A stretch of 64,000 nucleotides of DNA, taken from assembly GCA_024364805.1 (NCBI GenBank), contig CM044511.1:1165613-1229612 (forward strand), given 5' to 3'. The position numbers and the translations under genes are program-made. Source of the DNA: Euprymna scolopes (Eukaryota > Mollusca > Cephalopoda > Sepiida > Sepiolidae). Below are positions 24,570 to 36,230 of the stretch, piece by piece (position 1 is the first letter of the stretch; every line of letters begins with the position of its first letter). A model generated the notes under the pieces. It was not told the DNA's origin. It worked only from the letters and a program-made list of their open reading frames with translations, and searched no databases.

Positions 24570-24990
24570 ATATCTATAAAAGTGAACGGACCTGTGTGCC
24601 TTTGAGTTTATCTGTGTACATTTCATTCCGCAATAGCTCTGTCAATTTTCCGTAAACAGAATCGAAATATGATATACAGTGTACTGAGATTTGGGAAAAT
24701 TTTTGTAATCCGGTTTCGGTCAGAAATTTGCCTTTTAAGGGGTCAAAGTTCAACGAATTGATCTTTGGGAACTCTACAATACTCCTCCGCCAATTTTGGG
24801 TCTAAACACTCTTTACATTTTTGATATAGGTTCCGTAGACATGGATCTTACTTAATAATGTGATTTAAGCCCAAAACAATAAATGTTAAGTGGTCATAAT
24901 AGCTGTCAAAGTGAAAAGAAATAACTTTTTGTTTTTTTGCTATCCATACACCTCCAAACACACAGGCAACGCCGGGCTGAAATGCAAGTA
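24570..24990 (+). mobile_element. Helitron-like unit 3 of 3
   Basis: Abuts unit 2 (ATATCTATAAAAGTGAACGG) and carries the same body blocks (CGCAATAGCTCTGTCAATTT, CTCCTCCGCCAATTTTGGGT). It ends ACAGGCAACGCCGGGCTGAA then ATGCAAGTA, so the terminal CTAGT is mutated. A (TA)n tract follows directly. Confidence 0.55.
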
Positions 24991-24994
24991 ATTA

Positions 24995-24999
<5 letters not shown>

Positions 25000-25084
<85 letters not shown>
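25000..25084. repeat. Long (AT)n microsatellite
   Basis: More than 40 AT units without interruption. Confidence 0.95.
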
Positions 25085-25089
<5 letters not shown>

Positions 25090-25294
25090 CTTTAAACGTT
25101 AATACACTTAATTTTAGTGTCCCCATAATCTTTGGCACATTCAACAGTTCCCATCAGAACTCTTTACTTTCGACATAGTATTATTATTTTTACGGTATCG
25201 ATTTTCTCCTGATGAGATGATAGCTGAAAGAGCTCTCAAGAGACTTCCGCCCATTATATTTAAACTGTATTCAAAGTATGTTCCTCTAAACATT

Positions 25295-25349
25295 TATATA
25301 TACATATATATGTATATATATATAAATATATATATATATATAAATATAT

Positions 25350-25388
<39 letters not shown>

Positions 25389-25540
25389 GTAAGTTAGGAA
25401 AATATATATGACAATAAAGCTACACAGCATATACCGAGTTTCATACTATATATGTATATATATATATATATATATGCGTGTGTGTGGGGGTGTATATATA
25501 TATATATATATATGCATATATATGTATATATATGTATATA
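25295..25540. repeat. Imperfect (TA)n / TATG-rich block
   Basis: Several TA tracts with TATG and TAAA interruptions and one TGTGTGTG patch near 25480. Confidence 0.9.
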
Positions 25541-25797
25541 TTCAGTTTATACAAAAGTCGGTCAATTTAGCTCTTATGTGAAGATCATCATATAGTGATT
25601 AGATCACTCTGACAAACGTTAAAAAAACATTTTTTTTTAAATAAATGTTTAAATTTTCACAGTATTTCTCGCAGTTAACGGTTGCTAAACAGATTTGGTC
25701 CTTGCCTTGGAAGCCAGAAACTGCGTTTGTTGCCGGATTCAAATTCATCGACATGTGTTAATCGGTATTTAATAATTATTGTAGTAAATAATTATAT

Positions 25798-25801
25798 AAT
25801 A

Positions 25802-25832
<31 letters not shown>

Positions 25833-25842
25833 ATATATATGT
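25798..25842. repeat. (TA)n microsatellite
   Basis: TA repeats with TATG interruptions. Confidence 0.9.
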
Positions 25843-25879
25843 AATTTGCACTTAAAATAGATCAAATACAAAAGCAATT

Positions 25880-26040
25880 TTAAATTATTTACGAACGCAT
25901 GGATGAGTATTGTATTTAAATGAACACAAATTAAATGGTATTTTATAATTTCTATTAATCATCCGATGTACTTCTTAAAAAGGCATATACATATTCATGA
26001 TACCTGGAATTTGTTAAAACAGAGACTTATTAATCTTATT
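25880..26040 (+). repeat. Paralogous repeat, copy without the extra segment
   Basis: Partner of 22170-22620. ATTTCTATTAATCATCCGATG is followed at once by TACTTCTTAAAAAGGCATAT and CATATTCATGATACCTGGAA, so the roughly 290-bp segment of the other copy is absent. Confidence 0.5.
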
Positions 26041-26099
26041 ACTTGGGGCAGACTATTTATGTAAAAAATCTTACGTACTATTCAATAAATAATGACACT

Positions 26100-26190
26100 T
26101 TCTTATAAAAATGGCAATTACTCTTCAATAAAAAATGACTATTACTGTTCTTATAAAAATGAGCCATTACTAACAAATAAAAAAATAAAA
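26100..26190 (+). repeat. Short minisatellite
   Basis: The motif TTCTTATAAAAATG with ATTACT recurs two to three times with about 45-bp spacing. Confidence 0.5.
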
Positions 26191-26516
26191 AGAGACTCTC
26201 TGTATTAACATACAAACTCTCTGCACCCTTAATCATCTGAAGTAAACACTAACATGGTCCTTGATCTTGCAACCATAAAAATACGTTTGTTTTCTACTTA
26301 CACTCATTTTCTATTTTTGCGACAGTTTCAAACACAACTATAAATAAAAACGGGTTTATTATGCCATCCTTCTTATTAGACTTAATTGAAAGTAGTAAAC
26401 ACATAGTAAATTGTCTGTCAATTGAAACCCGTAGAAAAGAAATTGTTGATATCAAATCGTCACTTGGAAATGAACACAAACTCGTGTCGGGACGAACCGA
26501 CAGACATAAGCTAATG

Positions 26517-26719
26517 CAGTAGCCCATTGGATACGGCTTCAAATAGTAATAACAAACTACAATACAGTATATAATACATATGTATATAAACGCATTACAT
26601 TATAAATAACACCGTGAGTCGGGGGAATGCCGTAACCAGGGGCTTAGAAAACATCGTATTCCACACCATAACCTCAATAAAACCGTGTCCTAGGGTCACA
26701 GTATCCAGGGGTTCTACTG
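26517..26719. mobile_element. MITE-A copy 1 (pogo/Tigger-like MITE)
   Basis: It starts CAGTAG...GGATACGG and ends CCAGGGGTTCTACTG followed by TA. The interior has GCGGGGG-like and GCCGTAACCAGGGG blocks shared with 44296-44498 and 49151-49338. Length 203 bp. A CAGT terminus with a TA target duplication (clean at 49.15 kb) is what pogo-group elements show. There is no coding sequence. Confidence 0.75.
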
Positions 26720-26721
26720 TA

Positions 26722-27912
26722 TATGTTTAACCAAAAAACCTGTTAAACATATATGTAAAGAGCGGCAGACTAAATGTATGCAAAGAGCTTGTAATAAACC
26801 TGTGGACTCACCTTATGTTCTACTTAATTTAATCGCATTCATCTTATTCAATCTTGGTATTTCGCAGTTAAATTTTTAAAAACTAATTGTGACAGATTAA
26901 CCGACCTACCAATTAAAGATCCATAACATAGAACTGTTCAATAAATGTGTGGACGTATGTAATGTCGTAACTCAGGAAACGCTTTCTTTCAGTAGACGGA
27001 TTCATGGTTTACATGAAAGAAGAACCGGTTCTACCGTTTGAACTGCATTGACCTTATTTTTTGTATTCCACTTGAGACCTATATCTCTCAAACTTTTACG
27101 ATAAATTAATCAATACCAGAAAGTAAAGAAAAAGAGGAAAAAGTAAAAATAACGAAGCAAAAAAAAAACAAAAAAACAAAAACGGAGCAGAAATAACGAA
27201 ACAAAAGAGAAAAATAACGAATAAAAAAAAACGAATCAAAAATTATCCCTGTAAGTAAGAAAAGTCGCTGTATTTTTTTTTCCAACTTTGAAATTCAATT
27301 TTGAAATATGCAGAGCTTCTCGGGATATGACATACATTTCTCTTGACTTTTCACGCGTGTATTATTTTTTGATCCTCCGTTTTTAAAATTCAATTCTCAG
27401 ATCATTTACACTTATTTTTTTTTACGTTTTTTTTTTTTTTTAATATTTTCTAACTTTTTTTAAAGAGAAATTTTACTTTCGAGACGAAATTTGCTTCTAC
27501 TTCATTTTCGATAATGTTTAATATTTCTTACGATTTTATGTCTACTGATGTACCAACAAAACTAGACACATTGTTAGTGAGATGATAAATGGTGTTACTG
27601 AGAATTCCCAGCTGTTGTATAGTGGCAGTCGTAGTGGGGAGTTGTGCAGTGAGATTTGTTTACATAACAATTAAATGACTGCATATTAGTGCAAGGAAAC
27701 AACACGAAAGGATAGATTTTCAAATGCAACACATTCGAGGGTATAAATATTTCCTATAGATAGGGGAGGTGTATAAATGCCTGTACGGTGTCTATATTAA
27801 AGTGGCTATGTTAAAGGTTAGACACCGCAAGAACATTTGTCAACCGGATTCAGTTCAACATAAAAAAGGTCAATAGAAATAAACAGCATCAGAATAAACA
27901 CAGACTGTATAG

Positions 27913-27915
<3 letters not shown>
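26722..27915. other. No supported gene; A-rich patch
   Basis: Contains an imperfect A-rich repeat at about 27125-27245 (AAATAACGAA-like units) and T-runs near 27415-27440. Nothing else recognised. Confidence 0.55.
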
Positions 27916-27916
<1 letters not shown>

Positions 27917-27945
<29 letters not shown>

Positions 27946-28131
27946 NNNNNNNNNNNNNNNNNNNNNNNNNNNNNNNNNNNNNNNNNNNNNNNNNNNNNNN
28001 NNNNNNNNNNNNNNNNNNNNNNNNNNNNNNNNNNNNNNNNNNNNNNNNNNNNNNNNNNNNNNNNNNNNNNNNNNNNNNNNNNNNNNNNNNNNNNNNNNNN
28101 NNNNNNNNNNNNNNNNNNTATATATATATAT
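27917..28131. repeat. (TA)n microsatellite with a run of Ns
   Basis: TA repeats on both sides of 173 N (27946-28118). An unresolved simple repeat. Confidence 0.95.
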
Positions 28132-28855
28132 ACAAAGACTTTGAGAACATAACCATCTTTACATATACTCCTCTGCCGTATGCCATGCTTAAGTCGAGAC
28201 GATCTTTTTCCTATCTTCTTTATTTCTGTTTCACTTATCTGTTACTTTGGCATCTTAAACTAAACAGCAAATTAAAATTTAGTCTAAAAATAGAACGGCA
28301 AGCTTATTATTATAAAATGATCTTTCAGCCTTTAACTTTTAGCATATTTCATTTTATTTTATTTTCATCGGCTGATAGAAGCAATCGGGATGTTCTCCCT
28401 CCTAGGGATGTCAATAACAAGTTTTTCACTTACTTTAGGATTTAATTCATATTTATCTTGTATCATATCTATTTCTCATAAGTTTTTTCATGTACATCTC
28501 TACATTTGACCAAGCTATTTTTATTTTGATTGAACCACAGTTTCTATGTTTTTCATTCACCCTGGAGTTCATTTCTAAATACATTTTTACTCTTACATTT
28601 ATGTATTATTATCAACTTTAACATCTATTTGAGATTTTGTTTTCATAATTGTACTCTTTAATTTATGTGTTAATCCGCAAAACGTATAGCTTACCTATGA
28701 ATAGCATTTTGCTCTGATGATAAAAGCCATTTTTGTAAATTCTATGGAATACGGAATTTTTTTATTTTTTTTTAATTTCTTGTCGAATAATGACTTGCAA
28801 TGTCTACTTCATAGAGTTTTATTTTAATACATTATATGTAGAATAACTATAGAGA
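28132..28855. other. No supported gene
   Basis: T-rich plus strand keeps an 86-codon frame open at 28185-28445 with no domain. Nothing else seen. Confidence 0.5.
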
Positions 28856-28857
28856 GA

Positions 28858-28943
28858 ATATATATATATATATATATATATCTGTATAAATATATATATA
28901 TATATAGGGAGTATATAAACAATATAAATCTATACATATATAT

Positions 28944-28983
<40 letters not shown>

Positions 28984-29146
28984 CATACATATGTAACTAT
29001 AAATGCATAAACATATATATGTATAAACATACATATATATATGTACATGTATACATATATATGTTTGTACATATATGTGTATACATATACATAGATATAC
29101 ATATATATCTTTGTAGACACATATATGTATACAAATGTAGATGTTT

Positions 29147-29193
<47 letters not shown>

Positions 29194-29200
29194 CTTCTAT
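28858..29200. repeat. Large compound (TA)n/(TATG)n/(CA)n block
   Basis: TA tracts, many ATACATATATATG units and a 13-unit CA tract at about 29148-29173. Overlapping open frames on both strands are Tyr/Ile/His artefacts. Confidence 0.9.
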
Positions 29201-29214
29201 TTTAATTCCGCTTC

Positions 29215-31335
29215 TTGTGCATTTGATTTGATTTGATGGCATTGTAATAAGAAACTGAATTGTATGTTGTAGATGGAGAGTGGTTATTTCACAAAAAAAG
29301 TAATTTTGTCAAACGTCCAACAAACATTGTTGGCATTTACCAATACTTAAAAAAAGTTCTCATTCAATTGTTTTTCAAAACAAATCGTACCAAAGAATTT
29401 CATTTACTTGAAAACTCGAGGGGACATGTTTTGAAATTAGTTTTTGAGTGGTCAAACAGACTCACAATAACCGTGATTTTTTTAAAGCTTAGTAGGTGTT
29501 TCTACCGATGTTTTCACAAGACAATTTATGTTTATGAAACACATTCTTCACTTTCAAATGTTTATTTGTTTCTCAAATATTTCCTACTTATTATTAATAT
29601 TCTGTATCTTTGATATACAAATAGCTTGTCTACTTTTGAACTATATTCCTAATCGATATATGAATCATTTGATAGGTTTAGCATCGGGCGGGGCCGCCAT
29701 AATAAGGAAATATAAATCTCTAAAAAAGAAAACACTTCAATATATTGTACTTAACTAAATCCCCCGAGCGTGGTTGAGGGTCACAAGAACTCCTTGACAT
29801 GTTTAACTACAACATGAGAGGGTACTATTCTCTTTTTTACTTTTGTTACTTACCTATAATGGATGCCTGATATTTGTGAGTGCCTAGCAAGGAAACATCG
29901 ATTACCATTTTGTGAATCATTAGTACGACTCGATCGAAGATTAAACTCCGTCTCCAAACCCATTATCGAACAGCCTAGACATTATGCCAACTTATATATC
30001 AATAACAGTGAGACTGTGAGTGTGTGTGAGAACACTTCTTAACCTATATGTTTAACGATTTTTTTTATTTACATAGTGGAAATTTGGTATGTAGGGTATT
30101 CAGATTTGTGGAAAATGTTTAATTCGTTTTCACACAAAAAAAGAGTTGTTACAGAGTACAAATTAAATATTGGTACTTAGAGTTCATAGAATGTTTATCA
30201 GTTTGTCAACTTGTTTGAATTGAAATTGGAAATTACGTCCCTTTTGAACTCTCCTATGTCTTACGACTGTTTTCATTTAATTCTATTTTTTTATTTTCTT
30301 TAATAAACGATTTTCTACCTCATCGGTTTTCGTAATTTTTTGGACATAACCGCCTTTAAAATACGAGAAATACGTAGATACCATTGTTTCCATGTGAAAT
30401 TCAGTATAACGATTTCCAAAATTTCTTTCCCGATAGTGTAAAAGCGCCTAAATTGTTTTTACAATAATTACGTCATCTTCAATTGCCAATCAAATTACAT
30501 TCGTACAGGCGGTGTACTTTCAACTATGTCTCCTTATATTCCGGATAGTTTCGTTCATCTAAACTGCAATAGGGCAACCCTCGCACCACCACGGACCCTC
30601 TGATGTGAAACCGGAAGTAAACTGGAATAAAATAAAGCAAAAATAGACACGTTTACTATTTAATGGTTTATTTATTTTATTAAATATTTTTTATTTATTC
30701 ACTATTCTTTATATTTTATTTATTTTTTATTTATAAAAAAAATCAATTTCTCTCTCTTACGTCATCAGAGCTTAGCATGCCTTTAAGATCACATTACGTT
30801 TTCAAAGTATGATTCTGACGTCAATTGTCTCCATACAGCATATAGTTTTAAATTGTGTTTAATTAAAATATGTAATATTAATCCAATATTTCAGAAAGTA
30901 TTCAATATCTCCAGAAACATTGGACTGCAAGTTTGTATGTGCGCATGAACGTACATATATCTGTAACTTATGTATGTGCTGGTGGTTATAAGTCTTTCTG
31001 TGCGGTGATAAGTATGTTTATCAGTAGACAAAGCCTATTGTCTCGCTCTGACCAAATTCTTTTCGGCAAAGATAAGAAGGCTAATAGAGCTTAACTAATG
31101 GATTTTCCTCTTTTCCATTCATTTGCACGAGACACTTTTTTCGCTTTAATGTTTCTCATGCCTATGATATCAAAACGCAGACTTTTGTTCACATTAGTTG
31201 TGGTATGCGACACAGAATCTACATTAAGCCTAACGATTGATCTGAATAACAAAGATTTCTAAAGCTGTATTTTTTACGTTATTATTAAGTATTAGTCTGT
31301 TATTTCCTCCTATTCATGGCATGAGTTAATCTTTC
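29215..31335. other. Mostly unassigned DNA; one weak repeat match
   Basis: A 117-codon plus frame (29260-29613) has no domain and a T-rich composition. About 30060-30110 (ATAGTGGAAATTTGGTATG, AGGGTATTCAGATTTGTGGA) resembles the interior of the Helitron-like units at 22.8-25 kb, so an eroded copy may lie at 29990-30160. Confidence 0.45.
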
Positions 31336-31337
31336 TT

Positions 31338-31393
31338 CTCCTCTCTCTCTCTCTGTCGTCCTTTATTTCTCTCTCTATCTCTTTCTCCCTCTT

Positions 31394-31420
<27 letters not shown>
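31338..31420. repeat. (CT)n and (TA)n microsatellite
   Basis: A CT-rich tract followed by about six TA units. Confidence 0.9.
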
Positions 31421-31423
<3 letters not shown>

Positions 31424-31425
<2 letters not shown>

Positions 31426-31595
31426 CAATTAGATAAAAGGAACTTTCTGTGTGTGTGAGCTCGTTCCTGGTGGACTTTAAAATGTTATACGAAGGCACTT
31501 TATATGCGTAGCAGTGTTCTCTGATAGGTTTTGTATCGGAATGTCTTCCATATGTATCAATAATCGATCATCTAAATAATCCGATGAAAGAAGGA
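31424..31595 (+). mobile_element. Helitron-like 5' fragment
   Basis: AACTTTCTGTGTGTGTGAGC after a TATATA lead, and later TTTTGTATCGGAATG...AATAATCGAT, match the first 170 bp of the element at 58805-59483. No 3' terminus is seen, so it is truncated. Confidence 0.45.
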
Positions 31596-31644
31596 ACAGG
31601 TGATTTTGACCAGAGTTTACACCTTACACAACATTACTTCGCAA

Positions 31645-31785
31645 GTATATTTGAGAAGTTTTATTACCGCACAAGCCGAAAGGATCTACATATAATATCA
31701 TCAGTACGTTTGATATGACAGGAGTGCGTTCGAAAGGAATTATTCTGTTTAAAGGACAATTGCACAAACGTACTTTATATTTTCA
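31645..31785 (-). repeat. Interspersed repeat, copy 2 of a pair
   Basis: Reverse-strand partner of 165-275 with the same order of conserved words. Confidence 0.45.
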
Positions 31786-31961
31786 TTTAAAACTAAAATA
31801 CAAGCAATCATCACCACACCAGCAGTAAGGTCGGGCATATGAATTCAACAGTAGAATTTTGACATCACATGAGAACGTAGGAAATGACTGTTTCCGTTTA
31901 GACCACACTTTAACTATGATACTTGAGGTTTGCACTTTAAACTTAAAATCCAGCCATTGTA

Positions 31962-33224
31962 CGAGGGGCGTGCAATAAGCAATGCCCCCGACCCACTTCC
32001 CATAGCAGTAGAGCAACGAAACTTGGTACAGTTATTAGTCTTCCTCGACATAGGAAATACTAATAGTTATGCATTTCTCCCATCGTTTGATGCAGCTCTG
32101 GAGACCGTTTTTGTAGAACAACCAAAGTTGGTCCTCCAATCATGACATGACTTCAGAGATAAAGGCTGCATCATCTGAGAAACGCTTTCCTTTCAAAAAC
32201 AACTTCATGGTTGGGAAGAGGTGAAAGTACGAGCGTGCAAGGTCAGTTGACAGATGAGTAGGGAAGATGGGTAAAGATTTCATAACCACACCCACCTGCT
32301 TCTGATCTGGGGACATGACAGTTGTGGACCGGATCGTTGTTCTTCAGGAAAAGGGTACCTTTGCTGATCTTGCCTCGCCTCTTGATTTTGATTGCTTCGC
32401 TTAATTCCCTCAAAAGCATAATAGGCTCCTATAATTCTGGTACACTTTGCCAGGACATCTGTAATCACTAGTCCGTCCTGGTCCCAGAAGACTGTGAGCA
32501 TGACCTTGCCAGCGGAGGGCTGCAACCTTGACTTCTTTGGAGGTGGTGAGTCCAAGTGCTCTCACTGCATTGACTGAGATTTGGTCTCTGGATCATATTG
32601 ATGCACCTAGGTTTCATCCTGTGTAATCAGTCTTTTGAAAAACCTGGACTCATTTCCTTGGCAATTCATCCTTGTTGTAGCTTCTGGAATGGAGTGAGCA
32701 AGCTAGGAATCCATCTCTCAGAAACCTTATGTATATGCAAATGGTCATGGATTATATTATCCACACACCCTGTACTAATATTGACATATTGGGCTATTTG
32801 GCGAATAGTAATGCGCCGATCTTCCAAAATGGCAGCCTCAGTTTGACTGAAAGGTTCCTCATCAATGGCAGAAGGTGGTGGCGACCAGGTCTGAGAACTG
32901 CTTCCACAAACTTCCGGCCATGTATTAATTAGCAATGCCAGCATTTTACAAGGTCGTACGATAGGGCATTAACACCATAAGTTTCTTTCATTTCATCAAA
33001 TGTCTCCTGTGGGGTGCGTCCTTTCAAATACAAAAACCGGTCACTACTCGATATTCAACAGCCTCCATTTCACATCTGACTCCTGTAAAACAGAAACCAC
33101 TATTTTTTCAGAGCTATTATTTGCCACCCAACCCGTAGAGATATAAATCATTGCACATGCAAAATTTCAGCTAGATCAGAAAACTGGAAGTGTGTCAGGG
33201 GCATTACTTATTGCACGCTCCTCG
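31962..33224 (-). mobile_element. mariner element 1, complete length
   Basis: A 1263-bp Tc1/mariner transposon with both terminal inverted repeats. The left end is CGAGGGGCGTGCAATAAGCA and the right end is the near-exact complement (TGCACGCTCCTCG). TA lies on each side (31960-31961, 33225-33226), the expected target duplication. Length is typical of mariners. The transposase runs on the minus strand. It is inactive because of frameshifts, but the ends are well preserved, so it could still be a substrate if a matching transposase existed. Confidence 0.9.
32035..33068 (-). pseudogene. mariner transposase (element 1), frameshifted
   Basis: Cut-and-paste DDD-type transposase, about 345 codons as in the family. 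The N-terminal DNA-binding part reads MEAVEYRV and PQETFDEMKETYGVNALSYD (33068-32940). An HTH segment RRITIRQIAQYVNISTGCVD lies at about 32770-32835. The catalytic domain has DPETKSQSM-like sequence near 32600, SPPPKKSRLQPSAGKVMLTV then FWDQDG (second Asp) at about 32470-32550, and a decayed third-Asp region near 32340. The C-terminus ends with RWEKC and YVEED just before a stop at 32035. At least three frame changes break it. Length from ATG to stop matches intact mariners. Confidence 0.85.
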
Positions 33225-33229
33225 TATAT

Positions 33230-33695
33230 ACATAAGACTTTTATAAAATCCACAGTAGATTCTATATAGTGTAATGTAAACTACAATGTTAACCAAATCA
33301 TTGCGCGAAAGCATGTGAAACTCCCTTTTGGTGTACTACAATTACCCCAAACTAGAGCAGGCCATCAATCGGTTTGTTTGCAAATTGGGAGATAACTGCA
33401 TTCTATGACGTAAACTTTTGAATGGTTGTTATCATTTATCAATTTCATCATAGCCGCACAAGAAACGCTTATAATTGTATACAACAATCCAAAATGCAAG
33501 AAGATATACCTATTAAATATAAGTATGTCTTATTGGCCAATCGTTCATTATGATTAACAAAAAAAAAATCCCACTAACTTTCACTTTATGCAAAACAATT
33601 ACATTTTATGAAACGCAAAAAATTACATTTTCTTTATACTTGCATATTTTTATTACTTTGGACACGTTATTCAAGTAATTGTTTTTTGTTTGTTT
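33230..33695. other. No supported feature
   Basis: AT-rich DNA between mariner 1 and LINE copy 4. Confidence 0.5.
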
Positions 33696-33698
33696 GTA

Positions 33699-34525
33699 TT
33701 TTTTACAAAACAGCCACTCATTATTCAGGCCTCGATGCAACTAAAGGAATAGGGTTAATTAGTGTATATTAATCAATGGACAAATACTGAAGTAACTGTT
33801 CGCAGTGGAAATTTGGTAAATTGGATCACTTAAGGGGATGTATCATAAAGAACGTATTCATTTTGGATTAGAACACGACTATATTGTATTCAGTTGGAAA
33901 ACAGGAAAACGGAACATAGTTCTACAGTCGTCCAGTGGTCAGAAACAATGCCTTGTTCCTGGAATCTACATTTAGGTTTCGGCTCAGATAAATAACGGGG
34001 GAAATTATTGACTCTCGTTTAAGCTAGACTAGTGTTTTTCGTGAAGTCAGGCCAGGAGGAGCATATATTGGAGTTCAGACGAGCACTTGCCATAAAAGTA
34101 ACGATAAAGCAGAGATAGGCGCGCAACGTCTCCTCTGTGAGAAGGAGATTACCGGGAAGAGAAAAGCGAATCCCCCACAAGGCTACGAAGTCTATTTTAA
34201 ACTCTGTTAAGGTAGGATAAGCTCTTTCTAGCAACTCCTATCCACATGTGACAAAAGTACTATATCCTCGGACGTACTTGGGTCTTATACAGGTAGAGCA
34301 TTACATCAGCAGTGAGATATATACTGGATCGGTAGAACGACCACACCATTTCTCCAGCTACCTTGGCAACATATTTGATGTACGTGTCCCATTTCACATC
34401 AGAAGTACATGTAATACATAGAAGCTTGTTCAAACATGGAACCTCCCCCAGACGTGATCTATTCATTGAATTTTGATGCCATGTGGGGATCAGCGCCGAT
34501 GATGTAAAGGCGAAATTGATAGTAT
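33699..34525 (-). mobile_element. LINE copy 4 (LINE-1 family), 5'-truncated
   Basis: Starts with the complement of the A-tail and the conserved 3' end (ATAGGGTTAATTAGTGTATA). It then contains the RT C-terminal region (YLTADVMLYLYKTQVRPR, about 34260-34330; VKWDTYIKYVAKVAGEM). Homology stops near 34525. Frame broken. Confidence 0.75.
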
Positions 34526-34595
34526 GTTAAATGAATGTCTAACATCCAGTATTATGTCCCATCCCCAGCTTTAAAAAATGGTCAGAATATATTTC

Positions 34596-34680
34596 AAATA
34601 TATATATATATTCAATCATTCACCACACACACACACACACGCGCGCGCGCATGCGCGCACAAACACGCACACACACATTT
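34596..34680. repeat. (TA)n and (CA)n/(GC)n microsatellite
   Basis: Short TA tract, then CA repeats interrupted by a GCGCGCGC run, then CA again. Alternating purine-pyrimidine over about 55 bp. Confidence 0.9.
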
Positions 34681-35044
34681 CAATTTCGCCATAGGGTAAT
34701 TGATTTTTTTAAGGCAAGGTTTCCGAGTCAGATTAAATTCAATAGAAAATTGTCCCAAGAATTAATTAATTATTAATTATTAATCAAGAATTGTAGAATG
34801 AAAGGACGATTTAGTGAGATGAGATTATTGATAACATTGTTTTGTAATATTACACGTGCGTTCTGATACTAATTTTATGAGAAATAAAATTAATTATTCA
34901 GAATGTTAATGTCGAACTGCTATTAGCGGAGTATGGGTCATTGAGACGTTGAACTATTTACACGATTTACATCAAGTTTTGAAATTCTTGATATAAGCAT
35001 TGATTATTTGACATATTTAGATTATTTCGTCTATGGTTCTAATT

Positions 35045-35425
35045 TTGATTTAATTTTAAAATGATCTGGTCGATGAAACCTCTGAGCTTCTTCAGGTGTA
35101 TCTTGTCGAATCGTTCTGTCAAATATGGGAATCTGCACCGAATTTCAAACGCAACACTTTATAACATCTATGATCCTCAAGGAGATATGACGCAATTGGT
35201 AAAGTACTTGATTCAATTTAATTTACAAAGTTACAATTTCTGGGGGTTTAATGTTCAATTTGTTCACCCCAAAATACAATTGCGAATTAATAAGGACTTC
35301 TTGGAAAAATATTATGGTTCCCCCACGCATTAAATACGGTTTTTATTTGAAATGCTGTACAGATTTACGAGTTTGGGAGAAACATTCCCGAGTTCCATTG
35401 CCGGAAAGCTATGAAAATAACACTC
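35045..35425. mobile_element. MITE-B copy c
   Basis: Left end GATCTGGTCGATGAAACCTC, right end GAAAGCTATGAAAATAACAC: diverged versions of the MITE-B termini in inverse orientation. Internal words (CAATTGCGAATTA, CGAATTTCAAACGCAACAC) match the other copies. About 80 bp shorter than copies a and b. Confidence 0.6.
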
Positions 35426-35889
35426 AACATATGAGCGTTGTTCAGAGAATTCAAATATACGAATAATATTTAGAATTTTTTCATCGATGTTTTAATTCAC
35501 AACAGAATGAAGTGCATTCGTCTTGGGCAAGCGATTCACAAATTTAGTCCGAATTCTAGCTAATGTCTAATTAATTAATTTTCTTTTTTATCATTGATCA
35601 GTAACCAATTATGAAGGCCCTGGGTTCCTCAAGGATAAATATTGAAAGAGATCCTCATTAGGGTGGCAATCATCATCATGATGGGGTTAGTTGGGTAAAA
35701 TTAGCCGAAACTTAATTAAGAGGAAATTATTATTCGATAGGACGCCTCAACAAGCATTGGTTTGCATTCGACTTGAGGTAACCTTTATGTTACTAGTTTA
35801 AAAGCAGACTCATGATATATTGTTCCGCACATGTGATGTTCTAGAAGAGAAACTTAATTCATTGACGTTTCGTTTGCCAGTATTTTTAT

Positions 35890-36060
35890 ACAGTTAAAGA
35901 AATTATTTTTTGTTGTGGAGATAGCTAAGCGATGTATTGCTATCAATGTTTTACAGGGGAAGAATAAAAACTGGAGTTCAGTCGAGCACCTACTACGTAC
36001 ATTACGATAGTATATAAAGGTTAAGAGAACGTTTTTTTTTCTGTGTGAAAGTGGATATAC
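35890..36060 (-). mobile_element. LINE copy 9, degraded internal fragment
   Basis: GGAGTTCAGTCGAGCACCTA...ACATTACGATA and a following TCTGTGTGAAAG align with the RT C-terminal/3' UTR junction of the other copies (GGAGCTCAGACGAGCACCTG). It is highly diverged. Confidence 0.55.
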
Positions 36061-36230
36061 GTCATTAGTATGGTGATCACCATTAAGGAATAATTAAAGA
36101 CAGTTAGAATGAACAGGAGATTTCCTGAGAGGAATTGTTTATTCACGAAGCCAACTTAACAAGTATATATTTACATTAGACTTGAAACTTTGAAGGTGAG
36201 ATTACTGTATGTTGTTGGAAACAGATTTGT

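Noticed and set aside
27818-28186. Open frame through the second run of Ns
   Set aside because: Same artefact; flanks are (TA)n.
28824-29242. Overlapping frames on both strands in the TA/TATG/CA block
   Set aside because: Tyr-Ile-Val-Cys repeats dictated by the microsatellite.
29260-29613. 117-codon plus-strand frame
   Set aside because: Starts with a plausible ATG, but composition follows the T-rich strand and no domain or conserved motif is visible.
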